From Solimonas soli DSM 21787 (lineage in GTDB: Bacteria > Pseudomonadota > Gammaproteobacteria > Nevskiales > Nevskiaceae): DNA of 64,000 nt. Positions 56,286 through 64,000 of this stretch are shown here, one piece after another. The stretch covers positions 186,001 to 250,000 of the forward strand of contig NZ_AXDW01000007.1 in NCBI RefSeq assembly GCF_000474945.1. The letters are read 5' to 3'. The position numbers and the translations under genes are program-made. Each line of letters opens with the position of its first letter. The first letter of the stretch is position 1. The notes beneath the pieces are model-generated. The model was not told where the DNA came from, ran no database searches, and saw only the letters and a list, made by a program, of their open reading frames with translations.

Positions 56286-57296
56286 TCAGTCCTGCGTCCA
56301 GCGGAAAAATCCGGCGCCGATCGCCGTGAACAGCACCGTCATCAGCACCATGGCCGACAGCGGCCGCAGCAGATCGGCGAGCCCGGCGCCGTCGAGCATC
56401 ACGGCGCGCGCGGCGCTCAGCAGATGCGTCAGCGGAAACAGATCGGCGAAACCGCGCAGCAGGGCCGGCGCGCCGTCGAGCGAGAAGAACACGCCGGACA
56501 GCAGCACCATCGGCCACGCGATCAGGTTCAGCAGGCCGGCCGACAGCTCCTCGCTGGTGATGCGCGCGGCGACCGGCAGGCTCATGGCGATCATCGCCAT
56601 GGCGCCGAGCACGGTGACCAGCAGCAGATCGACGTAGCTGCCTTCGACATGCAGATGCAGCACGAGCTTGCAGATCGCGAACACGGCGCAGCTGACGGTG
56701 ACGGCGAGCGCCAGGCAGGCCAGAAGCTGCGCGCCGACGAATTCGAGCGCGCGCAGCGGCGTGCCGTTGAGGCGCTTCAGGAAACCGGTCTTGCGGTAGC
56801 GGACGATGACGTGGCCGATGCCGAGCAGGCAGGTGAACATGATGTTGACGCCGAGCAGGCCCGGCACCAGCCAGTCGGCATAGCGGACCGGCTTGCCGAT
56901 GACGGCCTGCGCGACGGCATCCGGGTCCTTCGCGAGCAGGATCGATTCCAGCAAGCGGCCTTTGGCCGACTCCGTGTTGATGGCGTAGTGCGCCGGCCGC
57001 TCGCGCAGGTCGAGCAGCAGGTCGGTGCTCTGCCGGCGCAGCCGGGCGAGCGCCGCCGCCGCGTCGGTCTCGCGGTAGAAGCGTGTCGCCTCGACGGCGA
57101 GGAACGGATGGCTGTCGGCGGTCAGCGCGACGTCGCCGAGCACGGCGACGGTGAACACCGGCTGCGGCGTGCCGGACAAGACGACGGCCATGCCGGTGAT
57201 CAGCAGCGGCACGAAACACAGCTGCCAGAACAGTGCGGTGCGGTCGCGCACGATCTCCAGCAGGCGCGCGCGCGTCATGGCAAGCAGCCGGTTCAC
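56286..57296 (-). CDS. ABC-2 type permease of the polyketide cluster
   Basis: A 336-residue permease. The GTG at 57296 is taken as start because AGAGGT precedes it; an ATG 18 bases later is possible. One N-terminal helix (ALFWQLCFVPLLITGMAVVL), a soluble part (about 45-165), then five C-terminal helices with the ABC-2 pattern (LVPGLLGVNIMFTCLLGIG, FLKRLNGTPLRALEF, LIAWPMVLLSGVFFSLDGAP). It is the partner of the ATPase upstream. Family members export lipids, polysaccharide precursors or drugs. It ends 51 bases before synthase 1. Confidence 0.9.
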   Translation of the reverse strand: MNRLLAMTRARLLEIVRDRTALFWQLCFVPLLITGMAVVLSGTPQPVFTVAVLGDVALTADSHPFLAVEATRFYRETDAAAALARLRRQSTDLLLDLRERPAHYAINTESAKGRLLESILLAKDPDAVAQAVIGKPVRYADWLVPGLLGVNIMFTCLLGIGHVIVRYRKTGFLKRLNGTPLRALEFVGAQLLACLALAVTVSCAVFAICKLVLHLHVEGSYVDLLLVTVLGAMAMIAMSLPVAARITSEELSAGLLNLIAWPMVLLSGVFFSLDGAPALLRGFADLFPLTHLLSAARAVMLDGAGLADLLRPLSAMVLMTVLFTAIGAGFFRWTQD

Positions 57297-57399
57297 GGGA
57301 GCACCTCTCTTGTGATGAACGCGTGCACCGCCCGGCGTCGCGCACCGGCGCGCGCTTCCCGCATCCACGGCGCCACGCGCAGGCATCGCGCCGGCCCGC

Positions 57400-58278
57400 T
57401 CATGCGCGCAGCTCCCGGCCGGTCAGGCTGATGAACAGGTCTTCGAGCGTGCGCGGGCGGATCTTCAGCTGCGCGAGCGACACGCCGGCGGCGAGCAGCT
57501 TCTGCACCGTGCGGTTGACGTCGGAGCTGAGGATTTCCACCAGATCGGCGCGCTGCTGGATCGGCAGCTCCAGCTCGCGACCATCGATCTCGGCGGCCGG
57601 AAGTTCGAGCACGCTGTCATCGAAATGCTCGGACAGCAGCTTCTGCGGCGAGCCGCGCGCGATGATGCGGCCGCGATCCATGATCGCGATGTCGTCGCAC
57701 AGCGTGTACGCCTCGTCCATGTAATGCGTGCTCAGCACGACCGTCTTGCCGCGCGCGCGCACGCCCTGCACGAGCTCCCAGAAATTGCGGCGCGCCTGCG
57801 GATCGAGCCCGGTCGTCGGCTCGTCGAGGAACAGCAGATCGGGATCGTTGATCAGCGCGATCGCCAGCAGCAGGCGCTGCCGCTGGCCGCCGGACAGGCG
57901 TGCATGGTCGCGGTCGAGAAAGCTCTCGAGATTGCAGGCGGCGATCAAGGCGTCCATCGGCATGCGCCGCCGGTACAGCGCCGCGAACAGCTCGAGGTTC
58001 TCGCGCACCGTCAGGAAATCCTGCAGCGCGGTGTGCTGGAACTGGATACCGACGTATTCGCGATAGCGCGCATCGAGCGGACGGCCGCGGAACAGGATCC
58101 GTCCGGACGTCGGCCGCACGAGGCCTTCGAGCATCTCGATCGTCGTGCTCTTGCCGGCACCGTTCGGGCCGAGCAGGCCGAGACAGCTGCCTTCGTCGAT
58201 GTCGAAGCTCAGGCCGTCGACGGCGACGAGCTTCGGATACGCCTTGCGCAGTTCACGGACCGAAAGTATGGAGGCCAT
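57400..58278 (-). CDS. ABC-2 transporter ATPase (DrrA/NodI-like)
   Basis: A 292-residue ATPase: Walker A GPNGAGKSTT, Q loop GIQFQHTAL, signature LSGGQRQR, Walker B LLFLDEPTTGLD, H loop STHYMDEA, and a C-terminal extension of the DrrA/NodI type ending LEDLFISLTG. It is the first gene of the 24-kb operon, with a 104-base gap to the permease gene. With the permease it makes a second exporter besides the tripartite system: either self-protection or the first step of export. Confidence 0.92.
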   Translation of the reverse strand: MASILSVRELRKAYPKLVAVDGLSFDIDEGSCLGLLGPNGAGKSTTIEMLEGLVRPTSGRILFRGRPLDARYREYVGIQFQHTALQDFLTVRENLELFAALYRRRMPMDALIAACNLESFLDRDHARLSGGQRQRLLLAIALINDPDLLFLDEPTTGLDPQARRNFWELVQGVRARGKTVVLSTHYMDEAYTLCDDIAIMDRGRIIARGSPQKLLSEHFDDSVLELPAAEIDGRELELPIQQRADLVEILSSDVNRTVQKLLAAGVSLAQLKIRPRTLEDLFISLTGRELRA

Positions 58279-59050
58279 CGTGCTTCACCGGCGCGCCGGG
58301 CGCATCGGGCCGTGCGCGATCGGCCGACCAGGGCGCGGCGGATCAAAGCGAAGCTGGATGGAGCATGCGCGAAGCGACGACTGCACCGTCGACGCCATAG
58401 GTCTCTGCGCGGGCCATGGCCAGACCGCGGGCAACACGTCTCTAATACACTCGTACATGGGAGGATGCGAGCGATTGACACCGTTGATTGGGAACAACAC
58501 TTCACGGCGAGTTCCACAATCAGGTTGCGGTCACTCCATACTGCGGCGCGAGCGTGTCTTCTCCCCACTGTTCGGCACGAACAGCGCTCGTCGCGTTGAG
58601 ATTGCATCTTAAGGAGCGATGAACGAACGGTCTGTAAGGCGATTGCTCATCACCATGCACGCAACTCTGAACATGCGCATGCACGAATGCCGAACTGCGG
58701 CACATGTCGACAACATTGCGTCACTTCCGCGACTTTAACGTCGCATCCGTTGCCGATCGTTGCAGGCGCGCGTCCTCGATGACGACAGTCGCCAGATCGA
58801 AAAGTGCTCAGCTTATGCGTTGCAAGAATATGAAAGCGCCTGCGCGACCAAGCGAGGCGCGCGCTGCGCAGGAACGACCGGCTGCGTGCGCGCGTCGACG
58901 ATGCCGTCGCTCCACAATCGCGCGCGCTCGTTTCGAGAAAGGCCTCGCCTGCGCATTGGTGGTGCATCGCGACGCAAGCCCGCGACCGCTTGCTTCGAAG
59001 CTGCGCATGTTGGCTCTGTCGGCGAGGCGGCCGACGGGCATCGGAGCGCG
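58279..59050. other. intergenic stretch, no gene recognised; likely holds the promoter of the polyketide operon
   Basis: None of the open frames here looks coding; they are arginine-rich or irregular. The part at about 58430-58760 is less GC-rich than the surroundings and would suit promoters, since the operon starts at 58278. I could not fix a -35/-10 pair or a regulator site. No regulatory gene accompanies the cluster. Confidence 0.5.
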
Positions 59051-59386
59051 CTACTTCTGCGTCTGGCGAACCAGGTCGCAGCTGATGTCGGGGTTGAAGG
59101 CCGTCGGCCAGCAGATCGCGGCGAGCGGCGGCCAGAAGATCGAGACGACGCGGAACTTCGCGCGCGGCCTGCCCTTCTTCACGACCTCGCCATCCTTTTC
59201 CAGGCGGTCCGGAATCCCGCCGGCCGCGCTCCACGAGAACGGCCTGGTGCTGACGACACCGTCGGCCGGCACGTCGAGCGCACGCCCCATCGCGACAAGC
59301 CGCATATGCGGCGGCATGATGAGATGCCCCGTCGTCGAACAGCCGCCAGGCAGGACCACGCTGGCAAGCAGCGCGGCCGCCATCAT
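59051..59386 (-). CDS. small predicted lipoprotein, function unknown
   Basis: A 111-residue protein with a hydrophobic N-terminus ending in LPGGCSTTGHL, a plausible though weak lipobox (Cys16). The mature part (VVSTRPFSWSAAGGIPDRLE, KFRVVSIFWPPLAAICW) resembles small periplasmic lipoproteins but no family is recognised. Two ATGs stand in tandem at the start. Divergent from the VOC gene, 80 bases apart. Confidence 0.5.
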   Translation of the reverse strand: MMAAALLASVVLPGGCSTTGHLIMPPHMRLVAMGRALDVPADGVVSTRPFSWSAAGGIPDRLEKDGEVVKKGRPRAKFRVVSIFWPPLAAICWPTAFNPDISCDLVRQTQK

Positions 59387-59466
59387 CTTCTGGAGGGAGC
59401 CATGCGATCCGCCCCGCGATCCGTCGCCGACACCGTCGTGCAGAGCGGCAACGAACGGCGCCGGCC

Positions 59467-59865
59467 ATGACGACGATGCTCGCCGGCCTGCATCATGTCG
59501 CGCTGATCGCCAGTGACTACGAGCGATCGAAGCGCTTCTACACGCAGGTGCTCGGCCTGCGCGTGCTCGCCGAGCATTACCGCGAGGCGCGGCAGTCGTG
59601 GAAGCTCGACCTCGCCGGCGCCGGCGGCCTGCAGCTGGAGCTGTTCACGTTTCGCGGCGCGCCGCCGCGGCCGTCGCGGCCGGAGGCGCTGGGGCTGCGG
59701 CATCTCGCGTTTCGCGTCGGCGATCTCGACGCCGCGCTCGCGCAGCTGCGCGCGCACGGCATCGCGCACGAGGATGTGCGCGTCGACGAATACACGGGCC
59801 GGCGTTTCTGTTTCTTCGCCGATCCGGACGGCCTGCCGCTGGAGTTCTACGAGGACGCGCGCTAG
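59467..59865 (+). CDS. VOC (glyoxalase/bleomycin-resistance fold) protein, YaeR-like
   Basis: A 132-residue protein of the vicinal oxygen chelate fold: HHVALIASDYERSKRFYTQV, QLELFTF, GLRHLAFRVGDL and CFFADPDGLPLEFYE, giving His/Glu metal ligands in two beta-alpha-beta-beta-beta units. The closest pattern is YaeR/GloA2, a glyoxalase-like protein of unproven reaction. Its stop touches the stop of the convergent phosphatase gene. Confidence 0.85.
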   Translation: MTTMLAGLHHVALIASDYERSKRFYTQVLGLRVLAEHYREARQSWKLDLAGAGGLQLELFTFRGAPPRPSRPEALGLRHLAFRVGDLDAALAQLRAHGIAHEDVRVDEYTGRRFCFFADPDGLPLEFYEDAR

Positions 59866-60546
59866 CTAGCGCCTTGCCGCCGCGGCGATCCGCGTGCGCA
59901 CCAGCGCGACCAGCTCGGCCGGCGTGTCGCAATAGAAGTCCGGAGCGGCCGCCGCCAGTTCGGCCGCTTCGCCGTAGCCCCAGCGCACGCTGCAGGCCTC
60001 GACGCCGTTGGCGCGCGCGCCGAGCACGTCGTGCCTGCGGTCGCCGGCCATCAGGCACAGAACCGGATCGAAGCGCTCGCGTTCGAGCAGGTGGCGGAGC
60101 AGCTCGGCCTTGTCGGCGCGCGTGCCGTCGAGTTCGGCGCCGTAGACGGCCGACAGCCAGCGGTCGAGACCGAAGTGTTCGACGATGCGCTGCGCGTAAA
60201 TGTGCGGCTTCGACGTCGCCAGCACCATGCGGCAGCCGAGCGCCTGCAGCGCGTCGAGCATCTCCGTGATGCCGGGATAGAGGCGGTTCTCGAAGATGCC
60301 GGTCGCCGCGAAGCGCTCGCGGTACAGGCGCACCGCTTCGTCGACCAGCGCGCGCTCCTCGCTGCCGAGCAGGGTCGCGAACGTCTGCTGCGTCGGCGGC
60401 CCGATCAGGCGGCGCAGCGCGGCGTCGTCCGGCACCGGCCTCCGCATCTGCTGCAGCGCGTGCCGCATGCAGCGGATGATGCCTTGCTCGGAATCGGTCA
60501 GCGTGCCGTCGAGGTCGAGCAGCACGCCGAAGGGCACGCCGCTCAT
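59866..60546 (-). CDS. HAD-family phosphatase (phosphoglycolate phosphatase-like)
   Basis: A 226-residue HAD hydrolase, subclass I: DLDGTLTDSEQG (nucleophile Asp), a helical cap, VLATSKPHIY (motif 2), Lys in TRADKAELL and MAGDRRHDVLGARAN (motif 4). It is like Gph/PgmB-type phosphatases; substrate unknown. The ATG overlaps the acvB stop (ATGA), so it is the third gene of the mprF-acvB operon. Confidence 0.88.
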   Translation of the reverse strand: MSGVPFGVLLDLDGTLTDSEQGIIRCMRHALQQMRRPVPDDAALRRLIGPPTQQTFATLLGSEERALVDEAVRLYRERFAATGIFENRLYPGITEMLDALQALGCRMVLATSKPHIYAQRIVEHFGLDRWLSAVYGAELDGTRADKAELLRHLLERERFDPVLCLMAGDRRHDVLGARANGVEACSVRWGYGEAAELAAAAPDFYCDTPAELVALVRTRIAAAARR

Positions 60547-62003
60547 TTCGGCGCCGTCACGCCGGCGGTGTCGAGGATGATGCGCGCGAGGTGATCGTAG
60601 TTGCCGTCGAAATGATGACCGCCCGGCAGCTTGACCAGCTTGACCTTCTTCGGATCGAGCGAGGGACACAGGGTGTCGTCCTCCTCGGTGCCGTAGACGC
60701 ACAGCGGATTGCCGCCGTCGAGCTTCTGCACCTCCGGCGCGATCGGCAGACCGTCGTCACTGCTGCTGACCCAGTTGCTGACGTGGAACTCGAAGTCGGC
60801 GCGCTCGGACAGCCCCATCATCGCTGTCACCGCCACCATGTCGCGCGTCGTCGCCGGCATGCGGTTCATCGCGAACGGCAGGATGTTGGCGCCCTGCGAG
60901 TAGCCGATCAGCAGCACCTTGTCGCGCTTCCATTGATGCGCGTAGTAGCGGATCACGCGGTCCATGTCCTTGGCGAGGCTGGCCGGCGTCTTCTCGCTCC
61001 AGAAATAGCGCAGCGAATCGACGCCGACCACCGGGATGCCGTGTTCCTTGAGCGCCTCGGCCACGTCCTTGTCGAGCCCGGCCCAGCCGCCGTCGCCGGA
61101 CCACAGCACGGCGAAGGTGTCGCCGGGCGCGCTGTTCGGAATCTCGATCAGCGGCAGGTCGGACAGCGAGGTCGGCAGCGCCGCGCCGGCGAGCGGCGCC
61201 AGCTTGGCGGCGAGCGTGTCGTAGCTCTGCAGGAACAGGTCCTCGCGGTTGTGCGCGGCGGAGATGATGCGGCGGCCGTTGTCGATGTCCGGGAATTTCG
61301 CGTCGATCTTCACCTTGCACGAGGCCGGGTCGACGCCGGCGTCGATCCAGGTCCACGGCGCGTCGAGATCCTTGGCCGGCAGCAGCAGGCCCGGCCGGGC
61401 GCGCGGCGAGGCGTAACGCACGTGCTCGCCCTCGCAGAACGGCTTCTTCAAGCCGGTCAGCGGGCAGAAGCCGAGCGTGATGATGCCGGTGAGCTTGCCG
61501 GCGCCGGCCTGCGCGTCGAGCAGGTAGGCCAGCGCGGCGCCGGTGCCCTCGCCGATCAGGATCGGCGGAAAGTAACCCGGCACCTTGTAGTAGGCCTGCA
61601 CGAAGCGGCTGAGATTCTCGACGTCGCCGCTGGTGTAGAGACACTTGTCGGGCAGCGCGTCGAGCATCGCGTAGAGGCGCGCGGTATCGATGCCGGCGAC
61701 CAGCGCGCCGCGCTCGGTGAGCTGCCTGGCCATCTCCGCATCCTGCGCATTCCAGGCGCCGTCGGAGAACAGCATCACGAAGCTCTTCACCTGGTGGCGC
61801 GGCGCGTACATGGCCACGCCCTCGAAGCTGCCGTGCGTGATCATCTGCTCGGCGCCCGGCGCCAGCGGAATCTCCCTGGGCTTGGCGGCGGGCCTGGCGC
61901 TCTTCGCAGCGGTTCTGGCCGGCGCCTTCGACGGCGCCTGCTGGCCGGCATACGCGCTGCACGACAGGGTCGCGCAGAGCAGCACGGCAAGGACACGGAT
62001 CAT
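60543..62003 (-). CDS. acvB: AcvB/VirJ-family periplasmic hydrolase
   Basis: A 486-residue protein with a signal peptide (to AYA, about 19). It carries two alpha/beta-hydrolase-like halves: the N-terminal part (FVMLFSDGAWNAQD) and the C-terminal VirJ-like part with nucleophile GYSQGAN, WSGDGGWAGLDKDVAEAL and PGGHHFDGNY. AcvB proteins are encoded with LpiA/MprF and have been shown in Agrobacterium to hydrolyse lysyl-phosphatidylglycerol. Here the gene overlaps mprF by 4 bases, supporting that role. Confidence 0.9.
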   Translation of the reverse strand: MIRVLAVLLCATLSCSAYAGQQAPSKAPARTAAKSARPAAKPREIPLAPGAEQMITHGSFEGVAMYAPRHQVKSFVMLFSDGAWNAQDAEMARQLTERGALVAGIDTARLYAMLDALPDKCLYTSGDVENLSRFVQAYYKVPGYFPPILIGEGTGAALAYLLDAQAGAGKLTGIITLGFCPLTGLKKPFCEGEHVRYASPRARPGLLLPAKDLDAPWTWIDAGVDPASCKVKIDAKFPDIDNGRRIISAAHNREDLFLQSYDTLAAKLAPLAGAALPTSLSDLPLIEIPNSAPGDTFAVLWSGDGGWAGLDKDVAEALKEHGIPVVGVDSLRYFWSEKTPASLAKDMDRVIRYYAHQWKRDKVLLIGYSQGANILPFAMNRMPATTRDMVAVTAMMGLSERADFEFHVSNWVSSSDDGLPIAPEVQKLDGGNPLCVYGTEEDDTLCPSLDPKKVKLVKLPGGHHFDGNYDHLARIILDTAGVTAPK

Positions 62004-64000
62004 TTGCTGATGACTCCCTTCAGTCCGCCGCCGATCAGGGCGGCGATGTCGGCCAGGGTGAGCAGCGGCGCGATGCCGCCGGGCGCGACGAGATAACGGG
62101 GTTCCCAGCCGGGCGCGAACTTTTCCTTGAACGCACGCAGGCCCTGGAAGTTGTAGAACTGCCCGCCGTGCGCGAACAGCAGGCGCCCGAAGCGGTGCCA
62201 GCGCGAGGCCAGCGGGTGATCGATCATGCCCGACATCGGCGCCATGCCGAGGCCGAAGCTCTGGTAGCCGAGCGACTGCAGCTGCGTGAGCGTCCTGGCG
62301 AACAGGAAATCCATCGCGCCCTTCGGCGCGTCCGGCAGGTAGCGCATGAGATCGACGACCGAATCGATGCGCTGCTCGGTGATCATCACGCTGACGAAGG
62401 CGACGATGCGCTCGCCGTGCCGGGCCACGCCGACCGCGCCGGCGGTCAGGTAACGCGCGTCGAAGCGGCCGAGCGAGAAGCTCTTCTCGCGCGTCTCGTG
62501 CGCCGCCAGCCAGGCGTCGGACACCACGCGCAGCTGCGGCAGCCATTCGGCGATCGCCTCGCCCTCGCGCCATTCGAACGTCAGGCCCTCACGCTCGCCG
62601 CGGCTGGCGCCGTGGCGCAGGTTGGCGCGCGCGCTGCCCTTGAGCGTGAAGTCGGGCAGCGACACCGAGGCGTATTCGCCGAGCTTGAGCGCGCGCAGGC
62701 CGGCGTCGAGATAGAGCGGCAGCGAGGCCGGCGGCACCTGGTAGAACGCCGCGCGTCCGCCGTGCGCGGCGGCCAGCTCGATGAAGCGCCAGATCAGCTC
62801 CGGCCATTCCTTCACCGGCCCGATCGGATCGTGCAGCGCGACCCAGGAGCGCGCGTGCTTGCCATACATCAGGAAGGCATTGCCGGAAGCCGAGAACAGC
62901 AGGGACTTGTCGCCGGTCAGCGCCAGCAGGCCTTCGGCGCGCGGCTGCTTGCGGATGATGGCCTGCGCGCGCTGCAGCTCCTCGGCGGTGGCCGGTCGCA
63001 CGTCGCCGGACACCGGCCGCATCAGCTGCCAGCTGGCGTAGACCAGCGCCAGCGCGGCGATGCCGGTGATCGCGCGCAGCGAACGCGGCGCGTTGGCATT
63101 GAAGGCGAACTGCCACCACAGCTCGTTGCCATACGAGACGTCGCGGTAGGCGAAGAACAGCACCCAGACGACGACGGCGATCACGCAGCCGATGGCGATG
63201 AACCAGTCGATCGAAAAGCTCTGCGTGACCAGCGAGGCGCGCCGGTAGAACTCCTTGCGCGAAGCGAGCAGGGTCAGCCACAGGAAGGCCAGCAGGACCA
63301 TTTCGCCGACGGCGAGGCCCTTGGGCAGCGCCAGCACGAAGCTCAGCGCCGCGAGCAGCACGGCCGCCCACCAGGCGGCGTCGAGCCGGTGCAGCAGCCC
63401 GCGGGCGATGAACAGGAAGGCGATGCCGACCATGCTGCCGATGAAGTGCGAGGCCTCGACCAGCGGCAGCGGCACCTTCAGCGCCAGCAGCTCGGCCGCC
63501 TCGTCGGTCGCCGGCGTCACGCCGGACACCAGCAGCATGACGCCGACGATCAGCGTGAAAGCGGCGAGGAAGGCCGGCGACAGCCGCGCCGCGGCGCGCG
63601 TCACCGGCGCGGCGACGCCGACGCGCAGTTCGAACAGCGCCAGCATCGCCACCGCCACCAGCAGCGGCAGCAGGTAGTAGATGCCGCGATAGAGGATCAG
63701 CGCGCCGGCCAGCTGCTCGGGCGGCATGCGCCCCGAATACGCGAGCAGCAGGGTCGCCTCGAACACGCCGAGGCCGCCCGGCACGTGGCTGATGATGCCG
63801 AGCGTGATGGCGATGGCGTAGAAGGCGATGAAGGCCGGGAAGTTGATGCCCTCGTGCGGCAGCAGGAACCACAGCGCCGCCGCCGAGAACACCAGCTCGA
63901 CGATCGAGATGCCGAGCTGCTGGAGTGCCAGGCCGGCGCGCGGCAGGGCGACCGTCAGGCGCGGCCCGAGCGGCAGCTCGCGCCGCGCCGCGCAGAGCGT
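62000..64000 (-). CDS. mprF: MprF/LpiA phosphatidylglycerol aminoacyltransferase-flippase, 5' end outside the window
   Basis: The window holds the last 666 codons; the frame is open to the right edge. The visible N-terminal part has many membrane helices of the flippase domain (GIISHVPGGLGVFEATLLLA is typical). The C-terminal part is the cytosolic DUF2156 GNAT-type transferase (VGVARHGERIVAFVSVM, MDFLFARTLTQLQSLGYQSF, FNFQGLRAFKEKFAPGWEP-like end). It moves lysine or another amino acid from aminoacyl-tRNA to phosphatidylglycerol and flips the product, giving resistance to cationic peptides. First visible gene of the operon with acvB and the HAD gene. Confidence 0.93.
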   Translation of the reverse strand, partial: TLCAARRELPLGPRLTVALPRAGLALQQLGISIVELVFSAAALWFLLPHEGINFPAFIAFYAIAITLGIISHVPGGLGVFEATLLLAYSGRMPPEQLAGALILYRGIYYLLPLLVAVAMLALFELRVGVAAPVTRAAARLSPAFLAAFTLIVGVMLLVSGVTPATDEAAELLALKVPLPLVEASHFIGSMVGIAFLFIARGLLHRLDAAWWAAVLLAALSFVLALPKGLAVGEMVLLAFLWLTLLASRKEFYRRASLVTQSFSIDWFIAIGCVIAVVVWVLFFAYRDVSYGNELWWQFAFNANAPRSLRAITGIAALALVYASWQLMRPVSGDVRPATAEELQRAQAIIRKQPRAEGLLALTGDKSLLFSASGNAFLMYGKHARSWVALHDPIGPVKEWPELIWRFIELAAAHGGRAAFYQVPPASLPLYLDAGLRALKLGEYASVSLPDFTLKGSARANLRHGASRGEREGLTFEWREGEAIAEWLPQLRVVSDAWLAAHETREKSFSLGRFDARYLTAGAVGVARHGERIVAFVSVMITEQRIDSVVDLMRYLPDAPKGAMDFLFARTLTQLQSLGYQSFGLGMAPMSGMIDHPLASRWHRFGRLLFAHGGQFYNFQGLRAFKEKFAPGWEPRYLVAPGGIAPLLTLADIAALIGGGLKGVISK

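Noticed and set aside
58704..59516. Plus-strand open frames in the stretch upstream of the polyketide operon
   Set aside because: Composition is irregular, no motif or ribosome site is seen, and they overlap better-supported genes at 59051-59386 and 59467-59865.

Overview
This is a chromosomal segment of a high-GC bacterium, most likely a gammaproteobacterium of the Xanthomonadales/Nevskiales kind. The grounds are uvrB close to a tyrB-type aminotransferase, motAB, a djlA-like co-chaperone, a cspA-type cold shock gene, many small periplasmic and lipoprotein genes, and a filamentous-phage-type island. The taxon is inferred from gene content only. Codon use and GC content are uniform except in one island at about 21.7-27.3 kb, which is visibly less GC-rich.

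Region 1 (1-20.4 kb) is ordinary chromosome with many short transcription units. It holds the 3' end of a Ser/Thr kinase with TPRs, a decayed ArsR regulator, secreted proteins and lipoproteins, a YihY membrane protein, a TerB-DnaJ co-chaperone, a PQQ-type sugar dehydrogenase, a hemerythrin, a fatty acid hydroxylase, an EF-hand protein, an OmpR-type two-component pair, a cold shock protein, an OmpA lipoprotein and nicotinamidase.

Region 2 (20.4-33.7 kb) is a conserved housekeeping block: tyrB, tRNA-Asn, uup, motB/motA, uvrB and tRNA-Val. It is interrupted at tRNA-Asn by a 5.6-kb integrated element bounded by 52-bp direct repeats (21687-21738 and 27292-27343). The element carries VapBC, two orphan antitoxin-like genes, four copies of a perfect 16-20-bp palindrome, a rolling-circle Rep fused to what looks like a filamentous-phage pVI segment, a Zot-family assembly protein, a DUF4224 gene and a tyrosine integrase with an in-frame stop near its start. 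It looks like a cut-down or satellite filamentous prophage.

Region 3 (33.9-58.3 kb) is a 14-gene, 24-kb minus-strand operon with overlapping or nearly touching genes. It encodes a two-megasynthase polyketide/fatty-acid system of the PUFA-synthase/HglE style. The first synthase is NMO-like ER x2, KS, AT, three ACPs, KR. The second is KS, AT, DH-like, PPTase. The rest are a free ACP, a glycosyltransferase, an alpha/beta hydrolase, two condensation/acyltransferase-fold proteins, an ABC-2 exporter and a tripartite MacAB-TolC-like exporter with two permeases. I infer a secreted or surface, probably glycosylated and acylated, polyketide lipid. The product is unknown, and this is the most interesting system in the window.

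Region 4 (58.3-64.0 kb) has an untenanted 0.77-kb stretch, a small lipoprotein-like gene, a VOC protein, and an operon mprF/lpiA-acvB-HAD phosphatase for aminoacyl-phosphatidylglycerol metabolism. mprF runs off the right edge.
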